From CAZYQW01 sp964649825 (GTDB lineage: Bacteria > Planctomycetota > B15-G4 > JADJEK01), in contig CAZYQW010000083.1 of NCBI GenBank assembly GCA_964649825.1, positions 1-24,717 on the forward strand: a DNA stretch of 24,717 bases, written 5' to 3'. Numbering within the stretch: the stretch's first letter is position 1; every line of letters starts with the position of its first letter. Below are positions 15,327 through 21,986 of the stretch, piece by piece. The translations under genes were made by a program, and so were the position numbers. A model generated the notes under the pieces. It ran no database searches. It was not told the DNA's origin and saw only the letters and a list, made by a program, of their open reading frames with translations.

Positions 15327-16784
15327 TCACGAATCCTGCCGTCGTTCCGTCGCCGCGACGGTGGGGAGGACGCGCACGTGGAGACCTCGGAAACGCACCG
15401 CGCGGGCGACACCGGCGGCGGTGCCGGGGATCCGGAGCGCGATCGAGCCGGACCGAGCGGCGGAGGTCGTCCCGTCCGTGCGCCCGTCCTCGATCACGCG
15501 CGCGCCGTTCCACCAGGTCTCGACGAACGGTTCGGTGCCGGTGACGCGGACGTCGAGGTGGTTCCAACCTCTCGCCCACCCGATCGCCGCGCAACGCGAG
15601 ACCGGGACGCCCGCCCCCGCCTCCGCCGCGCGCACGATCACGTCGAAGTCCGTCGGTCGCACGGCGGCAACGTCGATCGACAGCTCGAAGTCGGAGAAGG
15701 CGGCGCGCGTCGCGAGGCTCGCGTCCCGATCCGATCCGACCCGGCCGACGACCGCGCCGTCCTCGATCGTCCAGCTCGTGTCGTGCGCGTCGCGCGGCTC
15801 GACGTCGAACGCGTCCAACGTGCGGCCGTCGAACAGCGGTCGGAAGCGCGGGTCGTCGACGAACGCCGTCGCACCGAGCCGCCGCGCGAGCGCGCGCCCC
15901 TCGAACGCGCCGAGCACCGAGACCGCCGAGGCGAGCGCGTCGGCCGTGGCCCCGTCCTGGGCGATGACGCTCACGCACGGGGCGTCCCGGAGCGGCTCGC
16001 CGGCGCGCGGGTCGAGGACGTGCGAGTAGCGGACGCCGTCGATGACGACGTGCTGCTCGGTGTCGCCCGACGTCGCGATCGCCGCGTTCGCGATCTCGTG
16101 GACCCGGTCCGTGACCCCGCAGCCCGACCTCACCCGCCACCCGCTTCGCCCCGGCGGCGCGTCGCCGAGCGTCAGGTCGCCGCCGAAGTCGATCAGTGCG
16201 GCGCCGGCACCGTACGCACGGAGGACGTCGAGGGCGCGGTCGGCCGCGTACCCCTTGCCGATGCCGCCGAAGTCGAGGGCCATGCCCTCGATCGCGAGCG
16301 AGATCGATCGAGTGGTGTGGTCGACGACGACTTTCTCGAATCCGACCCGTGAGCGCGCCGCCGCGACCGCGCCCGCGGCCGGACGGCGCCCCGTCCGCCG
16401 AGAGTCGCGCCACAGCCGCACCAGCGGTCCGACCGTGACGTCGAACGCTCCGCCGCTCTCCCGCGCGACGGCGAGCGAACGATCCAGCGCGGCCAACAGA
16501 TCGCTCGACGCCCCCGTCGACCCGCGGCCCGCCCGGCGCTCCAACCGCGCGACCTCGCCTTCGACGAGGTAGTCCGACAGCGCCTGGTTCACCCGCTCCA
16601 TGCGCGCGAACGCGGCCCGCGCCGCGGACTCCGCGACGCCGGCGTCCCGCGCGTAGAGGACGAGTCGCGCCTCGACGCCCATGACCAGCTTCGTATACTC
16701 GTACCGGTCATCGGCAAGAGCCGGCCCGATCGCGGTTCCCGAGGAGAGCAGCAGAATGAGGTGGAGCGTCGTTCGCGGACTCAT
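15327..16784 (-). CDS. apbE: ApbE-like FAD:protein FMN transferase fused to a DUF1080 domain
   Basis: The product has 485 aa. A signal peptide (about 1-23) is followed by an ApbE domain (about 27-310). It shows the family's motifs: GGAFDVTVGPLVRLW, DFGGIGKGYAADRALD (171-186), LIDFGGDL, ATSGD (237-241), HVLDPRAG (H255 to G262) and ATADALASAVSVLG. ApbE moves FMN from FAD onto a Thr/Ser of exported redox proteins. Residues about 314-480 match DUF1080 / 3-keto-disaccharide hydrolase: FRPLFDGRTL, SWTIEDGAVVG, FSDFELSIDV, WNHLDVRVTG, WWNGARV and a final VRFRGLHVRVLP. No FMN-acceptor protein is recognised in the window. ATG 16784 gives the only sensible signal peptide, and makes the gene start inside the divergent SUMF1-like gene. 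No Shine-Dalgarno is seen. Confidence 0.88.
   Translation of the reverse strand: MSPRTTLHLILLLSSGTAIGPALADDRYEYTKLVMGVEARLVLYARDAGVAESAARAAFARMERVNQALSDYLVEGEVARLERRAGRGSTGASSDLLAALDRSLAVARESGGAFDVTVGPLVRLWRDSRRTGRRPAAGAVAAARSRVGFEKVVVDHTTRSISLAIEGMALDFGGIGKGYAADRALDVLRAYGAGAALIDFGGDLTLGDAPPGRSGWRVRSGCGVTDRVHEIANAAIATSGDTEQHVVIDGVRYSHVLDPRAGEPLRDAPCVSVIAQDGATADALASAVSVLGAFEGRALARRLGATAFVDDPRFRPLFDGRTLDAFDVEPRDAHDTSWTIEDGAVVGRVGSDRDASLATRAAFSDFELSIDVAAVRPTDFDVIVRAAEAGAGVPVSRCAAIGWARGWNHLDVRVTGTEPFVETWWNGARVIEDGRTDGTTSAARSGSIALRIPGTAAGVARAVRFRGLHVRVLPTVAATERRQDS
16672..16699 (+). promoter_or_regulatory. Promoter TCGACG-N16-TATACT inside apbE
   Basis: TATACT (16694-16699) matches the -10 consensus at five of six positions. 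TCGACG (16672-16677) matches the -35 at four of six, with a 16-nt spacer. It reads toward the SUMF1-like gene and lies inside the apbE coding region on the other strand. The transcript would start near 16706, about 50 nt before ATG 16756. Confidence 0.55.
16741..16747 (+). promoter_or_regulatory. Ribosome binding site deciding the start of the SUMF1-like gene
   Basis: GAGGAGA lies 8 nt before ATG 16756. It supports this start over the in-frame ATG at 16681 and so supports the head-to-head overlap with apbE. Confidence 0.65.
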
Positions 16785-17655
16785 CGTCGCCGGTTCGTGC
16801 TTCGTGCCCGCCGCCGGCGTCGCGGATGACGAGGCCGAGAAGCAGAGCCCGGCCCCCGCCGCGCCCGAGCGGTTCACCGAGACCTTATCCGGAACGACGG
16901 TCTGCTTCGAGATGGTACGCATCCCGGCGGGAAGCCTCGAAGTCGACGACGCGCTCGCCGAGAGCGGCCGTCGAACGATCGACGTCCCGCCGTTCTGGAT
17001 CGGTCGCACCGAGGTGACGTGGGATCAGTACGACGTCTTCGTCTTCTCGCTCGACGGCGACCACGGACCGAAGGAGTTCGACGCCGCGTCGCGCCCGACG
17101 AAGCCATACATCAACGCCGACCGAGGGTTCGGGCACACCGGCTACGCCGCGATGTCGATCGCGCACGGCGGCGCCGCCGCGTACTGCGGCTGGCTCTCGC
17201 AGAAGACCGGCCGCCGCTACCGTCTGCCCACCGAGGACGAGTGGGAATACGCGTGCCGCGCCGGCGCGACCGGCGCGTACTCGTGCAACGCGGCAGAGCT
17301 CGAGCAGCACGCATGGTTCGTCGACAACTCCGACTTCATGACCCACGCCGTCGCCACCAAGAAGCCGAACGCGTTCGGGCTCCACGACATGCATGGCAAC
17401 GTCGTCGAGTGGGTGGCGGGACGGGACGGCGAGCCGGTGACGCGCGGCGGCTCCTATCTCGACCCCGCCGATCGCCTGCGCTGCGACGCCCGCCGCGCGC
17501 CATCGCGGCTGTGGAACGCGAGCGATCCGCAGATCCCGAAGAGCGTGTGGTGGCTGTGCGACGCTGGTTTCGTCGGCTTTCGCGTGGTCTGCGAGGACCC
17601 GGCCGCCACCGGCACTCGAGCCGACGATGACGCTCCACCCGATCAGGACCGGTAG
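16756..17655 (+). CDS. Secreted SUMF1/FGE-sulfatase-domain protein without the catalytic cysteines
   Basis: The product has 299 aa. A signal peptide of about 22 residues is followed by a formylglycine-generating-enzyme fold: MVRIPAGSLEVDD, FWIGRTEVTWDQYDVF, RLPTEDEWEYACRAGATGAYS, GLHDMHGNVVEWVAG, VTRGGSYL and a final VGFRVVCEDP. In true FGE two cysteines sit 1 and 6 residues after RGGSYL/W; here those positions are D and L, so sulfatase activation is unlikely. The fold is also used as a C-type-lectin-like binding module, which is a better guess for a secreted planctomycete protein. No sulfatase gene is nearby. It probably heads the operon with the Gfo/Idh and TIM-barrel genes downstream (61-bp gap). 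Confidence 0.88.
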   Translation: MRWSVVRGLIVAGSCFVPAAGVADDEAEKQSPAPAAPERFTETLSGTTVCFEMVRIPAGSLEVDDALAESGRRTIDVPPFWIGRTEVTWDQYDVFVFSLDGDHGPKEFDAASRPTKPYINADRGFGHTGYAAMSIAHGGAAAYCGWLSQKTGRRYRLPTEDEWEYACRAGATGAYSCNAAELEQHAWFVDNSDFMTHAVATKKPNAFGLHDMHGNVVEWVAGRDGEPVTRGGSYLDPADRLRCDARRAPSRLWNASDPQIPKSVWWLCDAGFVGFRVVCEDPAATGTRADDDAPPDQDR

Positions 17656-17675
17656 CTCACGAAGCGCCCGGCCTT

Positions 17676-17697
17676 CACCGACCCGCCCACCGACCCG
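17676..17697 (+). repeat. Short tandem repeat, period 12
   Basis: CACCGACCCG occurs at 17676-17685 and 17688-17697, followed by a third partial unit. It lies in the 61-bp gap upstream of the Gfo/Idh gene. No function is evident. Confidence 0.6.
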
Positions 17698-17716
17698 TCC
17701 ACCGAGGAACGATTCG

Positions 17717-19033
17717 ATGCTCCACCCGAAGTACGAAGATCCGCGCGGCCTCTCCCGGCGACGCTTCCTGAAGGGTTCGGCGGCCACGTTGTTCGCGCCG
17801 CTGGTGCTGACCAAGGCGAGCGCGGCGATCCGGGCGAGCATCGACGACGAGATCAAGGTCGGACTCGTCGGCTGCGGCGGGCGCGGCACGGGCGCGGCGG
17901 TGCAGGCCCTCGACGCAAACGGCGGCAATCAGGTGCTGACGGCGGTCGCCGACGTCTTCGCGGATCAGGTCGAGCGTTGCGTGCAGAACCTCGCCGCCCA
18001 CCTCGGCGACCGCGCTCGCGACGTCGTTCGCGTCGACGAAGCGCACCGCTTCGTCGGCTTCGACGCGTACCAGCGGCTCATCGACAGCGACGTCGACGTC
18101 GTCCTGCTGGCGGCGCCCCCCCACTTCCGGCCCGCGCACCTGAAGGCGGCGATCGCGGCCGGCAAGCACGTCTTCTGCGAGAAGCCGATCGCGGTCGACG
18201 CCCCGGGCGTCCGTTCCGTGCTCGAGACCGCGGAGCAGGCGCGCGCGCGACGGCTCTCGATCGTCTCCGGATTCTGCTGGCGGTACAACGTGCGTCACCG
18301 CGAGTTCTACGAGCGCGTGCTGCAGGGCGCTCTGGGCGAGATCCGCAGCATCTACAGCAACTACAACTCGAGCCCGCTGCACACCAACCCGCGCGACCCG
18401 AAGTGGAGCGAGATGGAGTTCCAGCTCCGCAACTGGCAGCACTTCGACTGGCTGTCGGGCGACCACATCGTCGAGCAGGCAGTGCACAGCCTCGACAAAC
18501 AGGCATGGGCGATGGGCGACCGGCCGCCGCTCCGGTGCACTGCGGTCGGCGGGCGCCAGGCGCGGTTCGGCGAGGAGCGTGGGAACGTCTACGACCACTT
18601 CAGCGTCGCGTACGACTATCCCGACGGCGTGAAAGCGTTCCACATGTGCCGGCAGATCGCGAACTGCAGCAACGAGAACAACGACTACCTCTGGGGCTCG
18701 AAGGGCAACGGCACCCTCAACGGCTGGGCGCCCCTTCACAAGATCGACGGCGAGAACGCGTGGAACTACGAAGGCGAGGGGAACGATATGTACCAGCAGG
18801 AGCACGACGAGCTCTTCGCGACGATCCGCGCCGGCGAGCCGCGGAACGACGGCACGTGGATGAGCCACAGCACGCTCCTCGCGATCATGGGCCGCATGGC
18901 CGCCTACACCGGCCAGACGATCACCTGGGAACAGGCGTTGAGCTCCGAGGATCGGCTCGGTCCCGACGCCTACGAGTTCGGCGACGTCGTGGCGCGCGAT
19001 GTCCCCATCCCGGGCCGGACGCGGTTCATCTGA
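17717..19033 (+). CDS. Tat-exported Gfo/Idh/MocA family oxidoreductase
   Basis: The product has 438 aa. A twin-arginine signal (SRRRFLKGSAATLFAPLVLT, about 13-32) indicates folded export with bound cofactor. The Rossmann domain starts IKVGLVGCGGRGTGAAVQAL (glycine motif about 52-60) and the family's EKP motif is HVFCEKPIAVD (155-157). A dehydrogenase half with NWQHFDWLSGDHIVEQAVHSLD places the usual catalytic His region near 258. Enzymes of this type oxidise or epimerise sugars, using NAD(P) that stays bound. The start ATG 17717 has GAGGAA 7 nt upstream. The TIM-barrel gene follows 31 bp later on the same strand, so they are probably co-transcribed. The sugar is unknown. Confidence 0.93.
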   Translation: MLHPKYEDPRGLSRRRFLKGSAATLFAPLVLTKASAAIRASIDDEIKVGLVGCGGRGTGAAVQALDANGGNQVLTAVADVFADQVERCVQNLAAHLGDRARDVVRVDEAHRFVGFDAYQRLIDSDVDVVLLAAPPHFRPAHLKAAIAAGKHVFCEKPIAVDAPGVRSVLETAEQARARRLSIVSGFCWRYNVRHREFYERVLQGALGEIRSIYSNYNSSPLHTNPRDPKWSEMEFQLRNWQHFDWLSGDHIVEQAVHSLDKQAWAMGDRPPLRCTAVGGRQARFGEERGNVYDHFSVAYDYPDGVKAFHMCRQIANCSNENNDYLWGSKGNGTLNGWAPLHKIDGENAWNYEGEGNDMYQQEHDELFATIRAGEPRNDGTWMSHSTLLAIMGRMAAYTGQTITWEQALSSEDRLGPDAYEFGDVVARDVPIPGRTRFI

Positions 19034-19053
19034 GTCGCGATCCCGAGTCGAAC

Positions 19054-19058
19054 GGAGG
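19054..19058 (+). promoter_or_regulatory. Ribosome binding site selecting GTG 19065
   Basis: GGAGG lies 6 nt before the GTG at 19065. This picks the GTG over an upstream ATG that overlaps the preceding gene, and places the twin-arginine motif at the very N-terminus. Confidence 0.75.
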
Positions 19059-19064
19059 CGCTAC

Positions 19065-19964
19065 GTGATCGACCGCAGGACGTTTCTGGCCGGAGTCGGC
19101 GCGGCCGGCGCGGTGAGCCTGATGCCGGCGACCAACCTCGCCGACGACGGCGAGCCGCGGGCGCGGCGGCTGAAGAAGTCGCTCAAGCTCGGCATGGTGC
19201 AGGTGGACGGCTCGCTCGAGGACAAGTTCCGCGTGCTGAAAGAGGTCGGGTTCGACGGCGTGGAGCCGGACAGCCCGTCGACCCTCGACCTCGACGAGCT
19301 CGTTGCCGCGAAGAAGGCGACGGGCCTCGAGATCCCGGGCGTCATCGACTCGGTCCACTGGGGAAAGCCCCTGAACCACCCCGACGCCGCGGTCCGCCGC
19401 GAAGGCCGCGAGGGGCTCGAGCGCGCGCTGAACGACGCGAAGCGGCTCGGCGCGAGCACCGTGCTCCTCGTGCCTGCGGTCGTGAACCGCGACCTTGCCT
19501 ACGACGACGCCTACCGTCTCTCCCAGGCGGAGATCCGCCGGGTGCTCCCCCTCGCCGAGGAGCTCGACGTGAGGATCGCGCTCGAGAACGTCTGGAACGG
19601 CTTCCTCCTCTCCCCCCTCGAAGCGGCGCGCTACGTCGACGAGCTCGAGAGCGACGCCGTCGGCTGGTACTTCGACGTCGGCAACGTCGTCAACTACGGC
19701 TGGCCCGAGCAGTGGATCCGCGTTCTTGGCAAGCGCGTCCTCAAGCTCGACGTCAAGGAGTACAGCCGCCAGAAGCGCGACGACGAGGGACTGTGGAAGG
19801 GCTTCCACGTGGAGATCGGCGACGGCGACTGCAACTGGCCCGCCGTCATGGACGCGCTCGACGAGGTCGGCTACACCGGCTGGGCCAGCGCCGAAGTCGG
19901 CGGCGGCGGGAGGGACCGGCTGGCGGAGATCGCGGCCCGCATGGACCGGGTCTTGGTCAGGTAG
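19065..19964 (+). CDS. Tat-exported sugar isomerase/epimerase-like TIM barrel
   Basis: The product has 299 aa. The N-terminus is MIDRRTFLAGVGAAGAVSL, a twin-arginine signal. The rest is a xylose-isomerase-like TIM barrel (AP_endonuc_2 fold) with metal-site residues E174 (IALENVWNG), D204 (WYFDVGNVV) and E277 (WASAEVGG). At the position where many relatives have His, it has D229 (VLKLDVKEYSR). H98 (VIDSVHWG) is also well placed. Such proteins isomerise, epimerise or dehydrate sugars in partnership with Gfo/Idh oxidoreductases, as the gene order here suggests. It converges on the minus-strand Gfo/Idh gene with only 21 bp between stop codons. Confidence 0.9.
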   Translation: MIDRRTFLAGVGAAGAVSLMPATNLADDGEPRARRLKKSLKLGMVQVDGSLEDKFRVLKEVGFDGVEPDSPSTLDLDELVAAKKATGLEIPGVIDSVHWGKPLNHPDAAVRREGREGLERALNDAKRLGASTVLLVPAVVNRDLAYDDAYRLSQAEIRRVLPLAEELDVRIALENVWNGFLLSPLEAARYVDELESDAVGWYFDVGNVVNYGWPEQWIRVLGKRVLKLDVKEYSRQKRDDEGLWKGFHVEIGDGDCNWPAVMDALDEVGYTGWASAEVGGGGRDRLAEIAARMDRVLVR

Positions 19965-19985
19965 GAGCGCGCCGCGCGCGCTTCG

Positions 19986-20999
19986 TCACCGCCGCAAGCC
20001 TGCCTTCTCGTCTTCCAACATCCCCATCACCTTCACCGCGTCGTCCAGCTTGACCCTCAGCTCCCTCTTCCCGGCGCGGATCGCGTCGAGCAGGTGGCGC
20101 ACCTCTCCGTCGTAGCCGTCGATCGGTTCGACGGGGATCGGGCGGATCGAGCCGACCTGCACGAGCTGAAGATCGGGAACGCGGCCGAACTCGTAGTCGA
20201 TCGTCGCGTACTCGAAGACGACGGTGAACTGCATCCGGAACGGGAACCCGTCGGTGTGGTCCCAGCCGCCCTCGGCCACGACGTGAGCCGGACCGGCCTT
20301 GTAGCGGTAGAGCGTCGTGACGTGGTCGAGGCTCCCGGTGCTGACGACCTCGTCGGGCGTGCCGAACGTCCAGCGGATGAAATCGGCGTCGTGGATGTGG
20401 AGGTCGAGGAGCGCGCCACCGCAGGTCTCGGCGCTCGAATAGAAATCCGCCCACGCCGGTCGCGTGCCGAGCCGACGGAAGACCGCGCTCCGCGCCTCGC
20501 CGTACGTATCGTCCTTCACGCGATCCTTCAACCACTTCCACGCCGGCCAGAACCTCATGCACATCGCCGGCATGCACAGCGTCTTCGCGTCGCGCGCCGC
20601 CGCGGCGAGGCGCTCCGCGTCCGACAGCGTGAGGGCGATCGGCTTCTCGAGCAGGACGTGCTTTCCGGCCGCGAGCGCCTTCTCGGCGAGCTCCGCGTGC
20701 GACACCGTCGGCGTGCAGATGCTGACGAGCTGCACGTCGCCGTCCGCGAGCAACGCGTCGGGCGTCTCGTACGCCCGCACCGCGGCGGGGTCGAAGGTCG
20801 GCACGGTGCCACCCGCGGTGCCACCCATGGTTTCGATGTTCCCCCCGCGGCTCGGTCGCCCCGCGCGGCGGTCCGGGTCCGCGTCGCACACCGCGACGAG
20901 CCGGTTCCGGTAGCCGGCGTCGTTCGCGCGCAGGTACGCCCCCACGTGGGTCCGACCCATGAAGCCGAGACCGATCACCCCCACGCCCGTTTCACTCAT
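19986..20999 (-). CDS. Cytoplasmic Gfo/Idh/MocA family oxidoreductase
   Basis: The 337-aa enzyme has no signal peptide. It starts GVGVIGLGFMGRTHVGAYL, with the NAD-binding glycine motif at about 10-15. The EKP motif is HVLLEKPIALTL (118-120) and the catalytic region GGALLDLHIHDADFIRW has the usual paired His/Asp near 196-200. Between the second and third strands there is a glycine-rich insertion (about 47-74). Gene order is TIM barrel first, then this gene, with a 4-bp ATGA overlap (20996-20999), so translation is coupled. It should act on a sugar or inositol-like alcohol. Confidence 0.93.
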   Translation of the reverse strand: MSETGVGVIGLGFMGRTHVGAYLRANDAGYRNRLVAVCDADPDRRAGRPSRGGNIETMGGTAGGTVPTFDPAAVRAYETPDALLADGDVQLVSICTPTVSHAELAEKALAAGKHVLLEKPIALTLSDAERLAAAARDAKTLCMPAMCMRFWPAWKWLKDRVKDDTYGEARSAVFRRLGTRPAWADFYSSAETCGGALLDLHIHDADFIRWTFGTPDEVVSTGSLDHVTTLYRYKAGPAHVVAEGGWDHTDGFPFRMQFTVVFEYATIDYEFGRVPDLQLVQVGSIRPIPVEPIDGYDGEVRHLLDAIRAGKRELRVKLDDAVKVMGMLEDEKAGLRR

Positions 21000-21817
21000 G
21001 CTCCGAACTCCATCATCCGCCGGCGAGCCGACTGAATGTCACCGATACGGTCCTCGCCCGCTTCTCGCTCGATCATCAAGTCGACCGGGCCAACGTCCTC
21101 GTTCAGGACGTCGAGGAAGCGACGCCAATCGACTTCTCCGTCACCGACCCGATGCTCGGTGCCCCACGCGCCGGATACCGCCGCTCGCCTCGCGTCCTTG
21201 ACGTGGGCCTGGCGGACGCATGGGGCGAGCGTCTCGAGCGCGCCGATCGGGTCGCCCATGCCGTAGAGGATCATATTCGCGGGATCGAAGTTCACGCCGA
21301 CGTCGGGCCGGTCGAGCTGCTCGAGCACGCCGAGCAACGTTCCCGCCGTCTCCTGGCCCGTCTCCAGTGCGACCCGAACTCCCTCGTCGGCGAACCGATC
21401 GACGACCTCGCGCAGGCGGTCGATCAACGACCCGCGTTCGGGGTCGTCGCGCTCGTGCGGGAAGAACCCGGCGTGGAAGGTCACGAGGTCGACGCCGAAG
21501 CGACGCGCGAGGCGCGCGTTCTCCTCGGCCGCGCGGCGGTTCGCCGGCCAGTACTCGTCGGCGCGGACCCCTCCCGTGCGCCGGATCGATTCGAGCGACG
21601 AGTAGTCCTCGCCCGCCATCTCCATCATCACGGAGCGAACCTCCACGCCGAGCCGCGCGACCCGTACGACGGTCTCCTCGAACGTCCACCGGCCGCTTCG
21701 GATCGGCTCGAGCGCGAGCTGGACCGCGTCGACTTCGACCGCCTCGAGCTTCCGGGCCAGGTCCTCCGGGCTGGTTGGTCGAAGCGACCAGGAGCACACT
21801 CCCACTCGTCGTTCCAT
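20996..21817 (-). CDS. Cytoplasmic sugar isomerase/epimerase-like TIM barrel
   Basis: The 273-aa protein has a xylose-isomerase-like TIM-barrel fold. The start is MERRVGVCSWSLRP, with the first beta strand at once and no signal peptide. The four metal ligands expected in the family are in place: E152 (VALETGQET), D178 (VNFDPANM), H205 (VRQAHVKD) and E250 (LMIEREAG); H115 in FHAGFF may act in catalysis. ATG 21817 is chosen over an upstream in-frame ATG (21841) because GAGGGA lies about 4 nt before it. The stop codon overlaps the start of the Gfo/Idh gene by 4 bp. It probably works on the product or substrate of that oxidoreductase. Confidence 0.92.
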   Translation of the reverse strand: MERRVGVCSWSLRPTSPEDLARKLEAVEVDAVQLALEPIRSGRWTFEETVVRVARLGVEVRSVMMEMAGEDYSSLESIRRTGGVRADEYWPANRRAAEENARLARRFGVDLVTFHAGFFPHERDDPERGSLIDRLREVVDRFADEGVRVALETGQETAGTLLGVLEQLDRPDVGVNFDPANMILYGMGDPIGALETLAPCVRQAHVKDARRAAVSGAWGTEHRVGDGEVDWRRFLDVLNEDVGPVDLMIEREAGEDRIGDIQSARRRMMEFGA

Positions 21818-21883
21818 GCGCGTCCCTCGTAACGTCGCCAACGGTGCCGCCGAGTTGAGCGGCCGACCGGGGGCGCCGGTAGG

Positions 21884-21934
21884 AAAAAGTCGCCTTCCGC
21901 GCCAAATGCGCGGCCGGAGCGCGCGCCGGCGACT
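21884..21934 (-). terminator. Intrinsic terminator after the metalloprotease gene
   Basis: On the minus strand, a 7-bp outer stem (21928-21934 with 21888-21894) encloses a smaller 6-bp hairpin (21908-21913 with 21897-21902). It is followed directly by a T-tract (the A-run 21884-21888 on the plus strand). It ends metalloprotease transcription about 50 bp after its stop and insulates the TIM-barrel operon. It is the only hairpin with a good T-run in this window. Confidence 0.65.
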
Positions 21935-21986
21935 CGACGAGAGTTCGTGACTCGACGCTGACCCTCGCCGCGTCGTGAGCTCCGCT

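Noticed and set aside
13651..16413. 920-aa minus-strand ORF
   Set aside because: It crosses two real genes in shadow frames and is dominated by Arg, Gly and Asp.
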